Assembly: GCA_001313085.1 (NCBI GenBank)
Contig: BBFE01000066.1
Span: forward strand, 1-17,647
DNA: 17,647 nt
Source of the DNA: Paenibacillus sp. JCM 18996
Lineage (GTDB): Bacteria; Bacillota; Bacilli; Paenibacillales; NBRC-103111
Reading direction: 5' to 3'
Of the stretch, positions 1 through 10,071 are shown in pieces (the first letter of the stretch is position 1; each line of letters opens with the position of its first letter). A program made the translations under genes and the position numbers. The notes under the pieces were generated by a model. That model had not been told where the DNA came from and did not search any database. It was given only the letters and a program-made list of their open reading frames with translations.

Positions 1-59
1 AAAACTTGTTGCAAACTCGTAAAGCGAGTCGGCTGGCTGATTTAAAATCCATTTGTTCA

Positions 60-73
60 GTTTTCAAAGAACT
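60..73 (-). promoter_or_regulatory. boxA-like rRNA antitermination element in a leader
   Basis: The minus strand reads AGTTCTTTGAAAAC followed by TGAACAAATGG. This matches the TTCTTTGAAAACT motif found in Bacillales rRNA leaders and 16S-23S spacers, where NusB/NusE bind. A small hairpin (ACTCG-loop-CGAGT, 15-29) lies just downstream. The rRNA gene itself must be to the left, outside the window. Whether this is the 16S leader or another rRNA spacer cannot be decided; a promoter-like sequence upstream favours the leader. Confidence 0.55.
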
Positions 74-123
74 TATCATCCGAGCAAGACTTTACAATTT
101 CTTATCAACTCTTGTCGGTCACA

Positions 124-152
124 AGAATATATAATACCAGGTTTCTTCTCAA
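124..152 (-). promoter_or_regulatory. Candidate rRNA operon promoter (leftward)
   Basis: On the minus strand a TTGAGA -35 box (147-152) and a TATTCT -10 box (124-129) are separated by 17 bases. Upstream lies an A/T-rich stretch with two runs of seven that could act as an UP element. The start would lie about 50 bases before the boxA-like motif at 60-73, as in Bacillales rRNA leaders. The boxes are not perfect matches, so this is a candidate only. Confidence 0.4.
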
Positions 153-274
153 AAAAAGCAACATCTTTTTTTAAACCGGATCTTTGCTTGTGTTCGCCTG
201 CTTCAGAAGCGACAAGAAATAATTTATCATATGTACCCATTCAAAACAACAAACAAATTTATCCAGCTGCTGCC

Positions 275-1277
275 TCAAACAATCAACAGTCTTTGTAAGG
301 AGGAATCCCACCTCCATAGGTTTTGACTGCCCCAAAGATGCACACCGCCCACCCAGCGGTCTACGCCATTTACACATACATTATCCAGCAGGCCTTGACC
401 GACCTTCATTCCCCTCTCAGTGAGATAAAATCTCCATTGCTCTAAATCAACTGGTCGGTCATCGTAATAACCCGGCAGCGGGCGAGGGCCTTCAATGAGC
501 AGTAAAGGCGAAGCCGCATTGGCCAGTCGGGTCAAGTATCCCCAAAACTGCACATCTCCAAGCCCATAATTTTTTATGATGAAAGCTAATTTTCTTAAAA
601 AAAGAAGAGCAAAGCCGTTTTCGCCCCGCTTTATGCCGTCTAAAATATCCTGTTCCACCCCGCTCAATCCGTTGTACACCGACGGGAACCGGGTCAAGTG
701 ATACTTTAAAGCCCCAACCAGTGAAGGCACACTAGGATCATCCAGATTCAAAAAAAACCGCTCTATTGCTTGAGGATCCGGCGCGGTATAGGCCTTCCAA
801 GCCTCGCTCCCATAGTTCAACTGCTCCAAGGTAACAGGCTGCCACTCTCCGTTAAGCGACCTCACCTGGTCCGAGTTCAACTCTCCTAAACCCCGAAAAT
901 CAGCACCCCGGGGAAAGAGTCAATATTCAACAGCGATAACCGGACATTTCCCATAGCCCTTTTTTTGAGAACCAATCCAGAAAAAACATCAGCATCGCCT
1001 GATCAAACAGATCATACTCCATCCACAGAACTATCTCATTATGATCCTGAAATCCCGTGAGAGCTTTCTCCTGCAACTGCCGGTTTTGCTCAAACAATTG
1101 CCGAGGTACACCTTTCCCTGCAAAATATTCCGCACGCTGCCGCCGAATCGCAGGCTCATCCATATTGAATGAGAGCGGGCCTTCATACAGCGATTCCCTC
1201 CATACAAGGATCTCTCCCGAAACGCCCGATGCGGCCAACACACGAGCAAAACTATCTCCGTTTACTATATGAAGCAC
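275..1277 (-). CDS. DUF1835/DUF3658 domain protein, frame-disrupted
   Basis: The N-terminal part (GTG start at 1277, after GGAGAGGGG) reads MLHIVNGDSFARVL and later LVWRESLYEGPLSFNM and EIVLWMEYDLFDQ, typical of DUF1835. The C-terminal part (from 880 down) contains RFPSVYNGLSGVEQDIL, GLGDVQFWGYL and NGVDRWVGGVHLW, as in the DUF3658-type C-terminus of these proteins. They are one gene of about 334 residues split twice. At the run near 960-966 one base more or two fewer restores RAMGNVRLSLLNIDSFP. Near 906-913 one missing G or C restores FRGLGELNSDQ. The biochemical function of the family is not established. It lies 62 bases downstream of ligA on the same strand and may be the last gene of that operon. 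Confidence 0.8.
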
Positions 1278-1330
1278 GCAGCCCCTCTCCTATCCGGCAA
1301 TCATCCTCCAACCCTCCACCAGCAAAGAGA

Positions 1331-3362
<2,032 letters not shown>

Positions 3363-3397
3363 CCTGTTACTTCCTTTCTAAACAATGGTCCTTACCA

Positions 3398-5674
3398 TTA
3401 CTGTTTCGTAATCGGGGCGAACTTAGCAACAATCTTTTGACACCCGTCGGCGCCGGAAAAGCAATCTGAAGCTCCGTGTCGTCGCCGCTTCCTTTTACCG
3501 CGACAACGACGCCGGTCCCCCATTTGCCATGGGCAACCTTGTCCCCCACGCTGTAATCCAGGACGGGATTTGCCCTCGGCTGATTTACCGTAACTTTCGG
3601 CTTTCCTGCAGCGGACGACTGGGTGAATCCGCCGGCAGAGCCGCCGAATCCGGTTCTATTAGCGTACCCGCCGCCGAAGCGTCCTTCTCCTCCTCCTGAT
3701 CTTGTATAGCCGCCGGGAGAGAACACCTCCATCAGCTCTTCCGGAATCTCCTTGAGAAAACGGGATGGCGCGTTCGCGTTGGTCCTGCCGAATAAAGTGC
3801 GCATTCTTGCGCACGATAAATAAAGCTCCTCTTCCGCCCGAGTGATGCCGACATAAGCCAACCGGCGTTCTTCCTCCAATTCCTCGTCGTCCGTCAGCGC
3901 TCTGGAATGGGGGAACACCGTTTCTTCCATCCCGACAATAAACACAACCGGAAACTCAAGGCCTTTGGCGCTGTGCATGGTCATGAGCACCACCGCATTG
4001 GACTCGTCTTCGTCCGCTGCCCTATCCATGGTGTCGATATCGGCAATCAAAGCCAAATCGGTCAAAAAAAGGCCACCAGCGATTTATCCTCATTGCGCTT
4101 TTCAAATTCCATAGTAACGGATAAAAAAACTCATCTATGTTTTCCAAACGGGATTTGGCTTCCAGCGTATTCTCCCTCTGCATCTCCAATTTGTACTGGC
4201 TTAGCTCCAACATTTTGTCGGTAAGCTCGGTGACGGACAGATAATCCACCATCCGATGCAAATTCATAATAATTTCATGGAATTCCGCGAGCTGGCCTTT
4301 CGCCCTGCCCGTGATCTCCAGCGAATCCACTTCTTCCAGCAGCGCAAAAATAGAAATTCCCCGCCTGCCGGCAATTTCAGTCAGACGGTCCACCGTGGTA
4401 TCGCCGATCCCCCGCTTCGGCACATTGACGATCCGTGTCAGCGAAATGTCGTCATCCGGGTTGGAGACGAGCCTTAAGTAAGCAAGAATATCCTTAATCT
4501 CTTTGCGGTCGTAGAACTTGATTCCGCCCACGATCTGATAGGGGATTTCGGATTTGATCAAAATTTCCTCAATCACACGGGACTGCGCATTGGTGCGGTA
4601 AAGAATCGCATGGTCTTTATAGCTGCGGTTGCCCGCAATATTCTTGTTAATCTCTCCGGCGATAAAATAGCTTCTTCATGCTCCGAATCGGCCTGATAAA
4701 GACGTATTTTGTTTCCTTCGTTCTTGTCGGTCCACAGGTTCTTGGCTTTGCGGCCGGTGTTGTTCGCGATCACCTTGTTAGCCGCATTAAGAATGTTCGC
4801 GGTCGAACGGTAATTCTGTTCCAATAATATGGTAGTGGCGTTCGGATAGTCTTTCTCAAAATTCAGGATATTGGAAATATCAGCGCCGCGCCATCTGTAA
4901 ATGGACTGGTCGCCGTCTCCCACCACACAAATCCTTTTATGTTTATCGGCGATCATTTGGCAGAGGAGATACTGCGCGCGGTTCGTATCCTGATACTCGT
5001 CCACATGAATATATTGAAATTTGTTCTGATAGAATTCCAAAACTTCCGGAACCTCTTTAAACAGCTGGATCGTGGTCATGATGAGGTCGTCGAAGTCAAG
5101 GGAGTTGTTGCTTTTCAGCTTCTTTTGGTACAGCTTGTACACCTTGGCGGTAATCCCCTGGAAATAATCGCCGATCCTCTCTTCGAAACGCTCGGCGGTA
5201 ATCATTTCATTCTTGGCGGCGCTCATTGCGGCCTGGACGCTCTTGGGCTCGAACTTCTTGGCATCAATGTCCAGCTCTTTCATGCAAGCTTTGATTACAG
5301 AAAGCTGGTCGCCCGAATCCAAAATGGAAAAAAATTGGATGAGAATCCGATCCGGCCGATATCTTTACGCAAAATTCTCACGCACATGGAGTGAAAAGTG
5401 GAAACCCAAATATCCTCAGCGGACGGCCCAACGAGCTTGGCAACTCTATCTTTCATCTCTCTTGCCGCTTTATTCGTAAAAGTAATGGCAGGATGCTCCA
5501 GGGAGCCGCCTTGCGCGTGGCGATCAAGTACGCGATGCGGTGGGTGAGCACTCTCGTCTTCCCGCTTCCCGCTCCCGCCATAATGAGCAGCGGGCTGTCT
5601 ACGGCTTCGACCGCTTTTTTCTGCTCCGGGTTCAATCGGTTGACAGCTTCAAAAATATCGATAGTTCCATTCAT
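3398..5674 (-). CDS. pcrA: ATP-dependent DNA helicase PcrA (UvrD family), frame-disrupted
   Basis: Superfamily 1A 3'-5' helicase of repair, rolling-circle replication and transcription-replication conflict; essential in Bacillus subtilis. All motifs are present over about 758 residues: Q motif LNPEQKKAV, Walker A GAGSGKT (34-40), Ia [12 protein letters not shown] (after repair), [77 protein letters not shown]. After a Gly-rich linker the C-terminus ([16 protein letters not shown]) matches the Tudor-like RNA-polymerase-binding domain. ATG at 5674 has AGGAAGG 8 bases upstream. Six indels: runs of seven at 5328-5334, 4123-4129 and 4064-4070, and missing bases near 5500, 4665 and 3432. The last restores [13 protein letters not shown] and stop 3398; as written the frame runs on to 3367. 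Follows pcrB by 32 bases. Confidence 0.93.
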
Positions 5675-5706
5675 AGGTAATACCTTCCTACTTTATATAA
5701 TTATAG

Positions 5707-6402
5707 CTAAGGTTGGTGAACCGCGGCCACCGTCAACAAAGCCTGCTCCAAATTCTCGTAAATAATGTTGCCGACCACAACCGTATCCGCACAGCGGGCG
5801 GCTTCCCGCGCTTTCTCCGCATTATCGATGCCCCCCCCGTAAAACAAACGGGCGTTATCCAGGGCGTCAACCGCACTGCGTACGAGGTTCATGTCTCCGT
5901 AAATACCGCTGTATTCAATATAGACAATGGCATATGGAACATCCGTTCCGCCAAACGGGCTAAGGCCGTAACATCTGTGCTCCCTAGATCGGTCCGGGCG
6001 TTGGTTAACCTGGCTGCGGCGGATTGGCCGTTGAGTATAATATAAGCTTCGGGTACGATCAGGCTCCAATCGAGTACAGCCCCATATTCTTTGATGGCGC
6101 GGTGATGCTGGCCGATAATCCAATCCGGGTCCTGAGCATTGAAAACCACCGGTACGAAAAAAAATAATCAAAACCCGGCACGATCGCTTCCTGATTGGAG
6201 ATTTCCAGAACGCAGGGGAGCTCATACTGCCTGATGCGGGCGAGCAGATCGACAGTGTTGTCAAAGGTGACTCCCGTAGTGCCTCCGACGACAATGGCAT
6301 CGGTCCCTGACATGCACAAACGCTCCAATGCTCATCGGTGACGGGTTTGTCCGGATCCAGCTTAAATACATGCTTCCAGTCTTGGTAATTGACGAATGAC
6401 AA
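5707..6402 (-). CDS. pcrB: Heptaprenylglyceryl phosphate synthase PcrB, frame-disrupted
   Basis: TIM-barrel prenyltransferase that joins heptaprenyl diphosphate to sn-glycerol-1-phosphate, giving an archaea-like ether lipid in Bacillales. Visible family sequence: [89 protein letters not shown] and [10 protein letters not shown]. The reconstructed length is about 231 residues, as in B. subtilis. The start is TTG at 6402, chosen because GGAGG (6410-6414) sits 7 bases upstream and no ATG in this frame fits. Three indels: a missing G near 6335, a run of eight at 6157-6164 where the family expects about six, and a missing base near 5945. First gene of the pcrB-pcrA-ligA unit; a LexA box lies upstream. 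Confidence 0.92.
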   Translation of the reverse strand: MSFVNYQDWKHVFKLDPDKPVTDEHWSVCACQGPMPLSSEALRESPLTTLSICSPASGSMSSPAFWKSPIRKRSCRVLIIFFRTGGFQCSGPGLDYRPASPRHQRIWGCTRLEPDRTRSLYYTQRPIRRSQVNQRPDRSREHRCYGLSPFGGTDVPYAIVYIEYSGIYGDMNLVRSAVDALDNARLFYGGGIDNAEKAREAARCADTVVVGNIIYENLEQALLTVAAVHQP

Positions 6403-6521
6403 ACTCCATCCTCCGCTCTCTTGCTTTCCTTGCGCATCATTGTGTATCCTCAGTCTAAAATACGTTCGGAGGCCTGTCAAATCTTCTGATTTCCATCTTT
6501 TCGATTCAGTTCGCTAACTCC

Positions 6522-6527
6522 ATTATA
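6522..6527 (-). promoter_or_regulatory. Candidate -10 box of the pcrB operon
   Basis: TATAAT on the minus strand, 120 bases before the pcrB start. The -35 position (around 6545-6550) is poor (CGAACG) and falls within the LexA box, as at many repressed SOS promoters. The run of seven between them may itself be mis-counted, so spacing is uncertain. Confidence 0.45.
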
Positions 6528-6536
6528 ACAAAAAAA

Positions 6537-6550
6537 GGAACATTCGTTCG
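6537..6550 (-). promoter_or_regulatory. LexA (DinR) SOS box upstream of pcrB-pcrA-ligA
   Basis: The minus strand reads CGAACGAATGTTCC, a full match to the Bacillus consensus CGAACRNRYGTTYC. It overlaps the -35 region of a TATAAT -10 box and faces pcrB. In B. subtilis the pcrBA-ligA operon belongs to the LexA regulon, so this location is expected for genuine SOS control. Confidence 0.85.
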
Positions 6551-6856
6551 CTATACAAATTTGGGGAGCCGAGAGCCTGTTATCAAGAACAAAATCACCC
6601 TGCGGGTGAATAAAGACGTGTTTCTAAGGACCGGGACTGTCTTGTGACGATTTCCCTTTAATTTTTCCAATCCGCGATTCTCCGGGCGTTGCGACACTGC
6701 ACGGCGGGTGCTCAGACCATTATAGCAGGGGAATATCCGCTGAAGCTGAATCGAGTCCAACACCATTATAACGAAGGGGACGCAAAGGTGATCTTCTGGA
6801 TTGGAAAAGAGGGGATTTGCAAAACAAGCATCTCCCAGCGGATGAATGTATCCAAA
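6551..6856. other. Intergenic stretch, no gene supported
   Basis: About 300 bases between the SOS box and the DnaA boxes. Two minus-strand TATAAT hexamers occur near 6770 and 6720, without good -35 boxes, and a 6-bp hairpin lies at 6595-6609. A minus-strand frame spans 6551-6871 but has no family resemblance and no ribosome binding site, and its start lies in a DnaA box. I recognise no tRNA, T-box or other known riboswitch. Confidence 0.4.
6589..6609 (-). terminator. Weak hairpin terminator candidate
   Basis: TCACCC-GCA-GGGTGA followed by TTTTGTTCTTG on the minus strand. A 6-bp stem with an interrupted T tract is marginal. It could end a short transcript starting near 6715, or attenuate readthrough toward pcrB. 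Confidence 0.3.
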
Positions 6857-6863
6857 CCGATAC

Positions 6864-6895
6864 TTATCCACAAATTTATCAACACTTTATCCACA
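6864..6895 (+). promoter_or_regulatory. Cluster of three DnaA boxes
   Basis: TTATCCACA (6864-6872), TTATCAACA (6876-6884) and TTATCCACA (6887-6895) lie in the same orientation, separated by 3 and 2 bases. The outer two match the DnaA-box consensus perfectly and the middle one differs at one position. The cluster lies between the cytochrome terminator and pcrB. No dnaA or dnaN gene is near, so this is not recognisably oriC. Confidence 0.75.
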
Positions 6896-6928
6896 GCCGC
6901 TGAAAATCATAATTTCCTATACAACAAG

Positions 6929-6952
6929 AAAAAAAGGCTGACAGCATCAGCC
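6929..6952 (-). terminator. Rho-independent terminator after the cytochrome gene
   Basis: On the minus strand GGCTGA-TGCTG-TCAGCC is followed directly by seven T. It begins 5 bases past the cytochrome stop codon and separates this unit from pcrB. Confidence 0.85.
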
Positions 6953-6956
6953 TCAT

Positions 6957-7269
6957 TCAGCGTTTGTTCAGATCCCATAAATAACGCGCAACCGCGTCAT
7001 ACTCTCTTTCGGACAAGCTGCCCGGAGCGTTATCCGGCATCGAGCTGCTGATGAACTTCTTCAGTTCGTTCCGGTTTGAAAAAAAAGTGTTGCGCAGCAT
7101 CCCTCCGCCGGGTCCCACGCCCCCATGGCAGGACACACAGCTGCGGTTGTACACCTGCTGCCCGTCCAGAGAAGAGGCTGCAGGAACATGATGCTTTTTT
7201 CATCATACCTAATAGCACCGCAATTCCGGCAAACGATATAACAAGAATCACCGCAGTCATACGCCTCAC
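6957..7269 (-). CDS. Small membrane-anchored c-type cytochrome, frame-disrupted
   Basis: An N-terminal hydrophobic segment (AVILVISFAGIAVLLG, ~6-21) acts as an uncleaved anchor. It is followed by the haem attachment motif CVSCH in NRSCVSCHGGVGPGGG, and a downstream SSMPDNAPG whose Met is the likely axial ligand. The C-terminus YDAVARYLWDL is the usual last helix. About 103 residues, like the short cytochrome c-550/c-551 proteins of Bacillales that carry electrons outside the membrane. One extra base in the T-run at 7195-7200 separates the anchor from the haem domain; five bases there restore GMMKKHHVPAASSLDGQQVY. GTG at 7269 overlaps the stop of the preceding lipoprotein gene, suggesting translational coupling. 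Confidence 0.85.
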
Positions 7270-7709
7270 GGCTTTTTCACTTCAATATCGAACGCTTTCT
7301 CCACATTATATGGGGTGTGGTCGTTTTTTTCTGCAGATTCAATGCAACGGTATGCTTGCCCGGCGAAAGATTCTCAATCGTAATCGGAGCCTGCCGGGTC
7401 ACTGCTTCTTTCTTGACTCCGTCGACCATTAAATGCAAATGCCTTCGCCTGGCACATGTTTTTTTTACCGTAATGGTCCGCCGATAAGGTCAGATTAGTG
7501 ACCTGGAACTGGATCTGGACCCGGTTTCCTTCCTGCTTGACGATCTGCGCGGAGAGGTTTGGCGAGGCAGCCTGATCTTTGTCACTGGCAGTGGCGTCGG
7601 CTTTCACGGAACTGTGTACAGCGTGATTGCTGGAGGTGGAACTGCAGGCGGTGCTTAACCCGATAGCGAGAATGAATGTGCCGATGACTGCAACCGTTTT
7701 ATGATTCAT
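7266..7709 (-). CDS. Lipoprotein with His-rich GHLH / PGKHT domain, frame-disrupted
   Basis: A lipoprotein signal is clear: Lys near the start, a hydrophobic core, then the lipobox LSTAC with Cys about 22. A Ser/Ala-rich linker leads to a beta-rich domain. After restoring three indels (T-run near 7458-7465, a missing C near 7443, T-run near 7324-7330) this reads HVPGEGHLHLMVDGVKK, APITIENLSPGKHTVAL and HTPYNVEKAFDIEV. The GHxHLxxDG and LxPGKHT pattern resembles DUF4399-like extracellular domains; the conserved His could bind a metal. That assignment is tentative. About 146 residues, anchored outside the membrane, and coupled to the cytochrome c gene by a 3-base overlap, so a shared redox or metal role is plausible but unproven. 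Confidence 0.7.
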
Positions 7710-7803
7710 ATCAACACCCTTTTCATCATTTTTAGGACAAAGCTCCTAATCTTGTATATGTCCGATAAAAGTAAATCATGACTGAAGAAGCTTTCTATAG
7801 CAG

Positions 7804-7849
7804 AAAAAAAACCCCGCCGCGGACTCTGAATAGAGCTTCCGAACGGGGC
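7804..7849 (-). terminator. Rho-independent terminator after the cotF-like gene
   Basis: On the minus strand GCCCCG ... CGGGG encloses an inner GGA/CTCT-AGAG/TCC stem and is followed by eight T. It starts 16 bases after the proposed stop of the coat gene, which supports that stop. Confidence 0.85.
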
Positions 7850-7864
7850 TGCCTGGACGTGTAT

Positions 7865-8770
7865 CTATAAAATATAGCCGCCGGACTGATTGGAGCCCTC
7901 TTTGCCTTTCGGGCCTGCCTCTTCTCGGCCGGACTGCGCCGCTTCCGCGGTAGGCTGCCGGAGGCGGAACGTGCGAGACGCGCCGCATGCTTCGTCCCTC
8001 CGAAGTAGTCGCCTAATTGGCGGCCTTGCCCCGGCTGGTTCGCCTGGGGATTGAAACCGTAATGCGAGGCGATGCCTTGCGGGGTAAAAGGCTGAGACTC
8101 ACGGCGCAGCCGCCTTCCTGCGCATATCCTTGTCCATGCGGCTGGGCATAGTTCCGCTGCTCTCCTTGTGCGGGATGCTGGCCGCGATAGGTTTGTTCGT
8201 AGCTCTCGAACGTCCGTTCACTCGACTGCCCTCGCTGATCGCCGCGGTAGGTCTGGTCATAGCTCTCGAACGTCCTTAAGCTGGCCCGCTGATCGGCCAA
8301 TCCTTTCAGGTAGCTCTATCGGCAGCACCAGAACTGTAAGCGTGCTGGAGCTCCCTGTTCGGATTCTGCATGCTTTGAGATTGCCCGGCATATGCCGGAT
8401 GGATCGTGGAACGCGTGATCTCATCGCTCTGCAGATGCTTCTCCACGAACCACCTCAGCGCGTTAACGGATTGCGCCTGATTTTGCAGCTCGTTCTGGAC
8501 ATCCTGCTGGGACGCCATCGACAAGCCACCGCGGTAGGCGTCATTTTCCGAAAGGACGGCATACAGCTCCGTTTGATCCTGCAATGTTCTAAACAGCAGG
8601 GATTTGAATACTTGCCGGATATTCGAATCGTTCGCTTCCAGAGCCGCCGTGGCATACTCACCGGAAATCCGCTTCAGCTCGGACAGCACCATGTTCGCCA
8701 TATCCTTCTCGGGCAAGTGTATATGGGTGCTTGAAGCGCCGAACGAAGTCGATGCCTGTTCCTGGTTCAT
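7865..8770 (-). CDS. Spore coat F (CotF)-like protein with repeat tail, frame-disrupted
   Basis: Residues ~15-80 (IHLPEKDMANMVLSELKR, YATAALEANDSNIRQVF, LLFRTLQDQTELYAVLSE) match the Coat F domain, found in a spore coat protein of Bacillus and relatives. The tail is unusual: two 20-residue repeats beginning RTFESYDQTYRG and RTFESYEQTYRG, then a Gln/Gly/Tyr-rich region (NYAQPHGQGYAQ, then FTPQGIASHYGFNPQ). Reconstructed length is about 301 residues, longer than classical CotF. The frame breaks near 8303 (missing C), near 8105, and again near 7980; the last frame gives an acidic, Gly-rich end, NQSGGYIL, stopping at 7865. The exact tail reading is less certain than the N-terminus. ATG 8770 has GGAGG upstream and follows the 72-residue gene by 22 bases. 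Confidence 0.75.
8181..8275 (-). repeat. 60-bp direct repeat inside the cotF-like tail
   Basis: The segment starting gccgcgatag (8181) recurs at 8241 as gccgcggtag; the block agctctcgaacgtcc recurs exactly 60 bases apart (8201 and 8261). It encodes two 20-residue units with RTFESY-D/E-QTYRG. The period is a multiple of three, so unit number can change without frame loss. Confidence 0.8.
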
Positions 8771-8792
8771 TGGGAATCCTCCTTCTCCTCCG

Positions 8793-9011
8793 TTAATGGG
8801 TAATGTGGCTTTGTCCCTGTAAAATGTTCATTAATTCGCCCGCATTCTGTACTCTTTCCTGGGCCATTCTCGTGAGTGTCATCTTTAAACGGGGATCCTG
8901 GCATTCGACCGCTCCTTGTACGCACAGCTTGGCGAGCAGATCCTCGTTCTTGAAGGAATCCGAGATGTAGTTCAACTCTTTGGAAGTGACGCGGCTTTGC
9001 TGCGTTGCCAT
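8793..9011 (-). CDS. Small CotF-associated coat-type protein (72 aa)
   Basis: One of very few genes here with an intact frame. It is short, helical and charged, with no signal peptide or membrane segment: SKELNYISDSFKNEDLLAKL, VECQDPRLKMTLTRMAQERV. Its sequence looks like the small proteins encoded next to cotF genes in Paenibacillus and Bacillus, and it has a ferritin-like helical rhythm similar to the Coat F domain. A strong AAAGGAGG lies 10 bases before ATG 9011. It is cotranscribed with the CotF-like gene. Upstream on the minus strand CATATTTTG resembles a sigma-K -10 box, but no convincing -35 is seen. Function beyond a likely spore coat role is unknown. Confidence 0.75.
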   Translation of the reverse strand: MATQQSRVTSKELNYISDSFKNEDLLAKLCVQGAVECQDPRLKMTLTRMAQERVQNAGELMNILQGQSHITH

Positions 9012-9081
9012 TGATGCTTATCCTCCTTTCAGTTAAAGTTAGGGTCCCCGGATTTATCCAAAATATGTAACTGAACCAAAC

Positions 9082-9139
9082 AAAAAAAACGCCGCTTCCT
9101 CTGCCGTCCCTATAAGCACAGACGGCAGCAGAAGCAGCG
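9082..9139 (-). terminator. Long rho-independent terminator of the ABC operon
   Basis: On the minus strand CGCTGCTTC-t-GCTGCCGTC pairs with GACGGCAG-a-GGAAGCGGCG around a 12-base loop, followed by eight T. It closes the transporter operon and insulates the coat genes. Confidence 0.9.
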
Positions 9140-9171
9140 TGATGCAAGCAAGTTTATTTAATTCCTTTTTT

Positions 9172-10071
9172 TTAAAAAAAGTCGTCTATCTTGGCAGCCG
9201 GAACGGCGTAGCCCATTCCCCGCCTTGTTTTTTCAGCCAGACCGCGGAATCTTCCGTTTTTTCCTTCATAAACAGAGGTACCGCCATCCTTAAGTGTAAG
9301 CTCGATTTTCAATTCCGGCGCATCGGTCGTAACCTGCGCAGCAGGTTTGGTGAGCCGGTCCGTCATCAGGCTGTTCTGCAGGTCGCTGACGATCGGCAGC
9401 GCATCATTGCCGCCCATTTCTTTATCATTCAGCTTCCATTTGGCCTCGCTCAGCGGCTTATCAGCGTCCGCCTTGTCCAAGGACCACTTCTGTCCTTTCC
9501 ATTCCGCCGTCAGCCTGGTCACTTTATCCATTTCGAACTGAAAAGGATTATTGTTCATGAAATCCAGCTGGGCTTTATTTAAAGCGGAAATCTGCTGCTC
9601 GCTAACGCCCGATACTTTGGGGGATCCCGGAGTTTTCACATAGTAGAAGCCTTGGATCGGCATCGGGTTTCCAACCTGCAGAACCGCGTCGGAGCCGTTC
9701 AGCAGTTTGACGCGGAATTCCTGCTTCGGCTTATCCAGCCCATACTTGGCGAGGTCCGACGCGTTGTCCTCAACCCCCTTATCAGCGGTAACCGAGTGCA
9801 GCGCATCCACCCAGGAGCCTGCGGAAAACGGATTGACAGGGACCGGGGAAGGCTGGGTCATCGCCCATTTGTCCTGCCCCTGTTTCGTCAATTCTATGAC
9901 CGTCCCTACGGACTGGATTGAAAAGCTGCTGACGTCGCTGGTATTAAAATCAACCAGAGGAGCCTTGTCCTGTTTCTTTTCCCTGAAAAAATCGTGTGCG
10001 GACGCGTACAGGAAAGCCCCGATGCAGATGATGACGAGAATGAGAGTAGGCAGATAGCTCTTCAGCTTCAT
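9172..10071 (-). CDS. DUF4340 membrane-anchored extracytoplasmic protein, frame-disrupted
   Basis: Starts MKLKSYLPTLILVIIC: one N-terminal membrane helix, then an external beta-rich domain typical of DUF4340 (VIELTKQGQDKWAMTQPS, YGLDKPKQEFRVKLLNG, VGNPMPIQGFYYVKTPG). DUF4340 proteins are repeatedly found beside GldG-type genes; their molecular role is unknown. About 300 residues. ATG 10071 overlaps the GldG stop (ATGA) and has GGAGGAGAAG upstream; an in-frame start further up at 10098 lacks support. Near the end, one extra A at about 9258 and a missing C near 9210 turn EDSAVWLKKQGGEWA into another frame and back. The final T and A runs (9166-9180) are unreliable, so the stop could be a few codons further left, around 9155. 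Confidence 0.8.
   Translation of the reverse strand: MKLKSYLPTLILVIICIGAFLYASAHDFFREKKQDKAPLVDFNTSDVSSFSIQSVGTVIELTKQGQDKWAMTQPSPVPVNPFSAGSWVDALHSVTADKGVEDNASDLAKYGLDKPKQEFRVKLLNGSDAVLQVGNPMPIQGFYYVKTPGSPKVSGVSEQQISALNKAQLDFMNNNPFQFEMDKVTRLTAEWKGQKWSLDKADADKPLSEAKWKLNDKEMGGNDALPIVSDLQNSLMTDRLTKPAAQVTTDAPELKIELTLKDGGTSVYEGKNGRFRGLAEKTRRGMGYAVPAAKIDDFF

Noticed and set aside
53..298. Plus-strand open frame at the left edge
   Set aside because: It crosses the rRNA leader, promoter and A/T runs and has no ribosome binding site or family likeness.
6551..6871. Minus-strand open frame of about 106 codons between the SOS box and the DnaA boxes
   Set aside because: No ribosome binding site, no recognisable family, and its start lies within a DnaA box. 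Composition looks non-coding.
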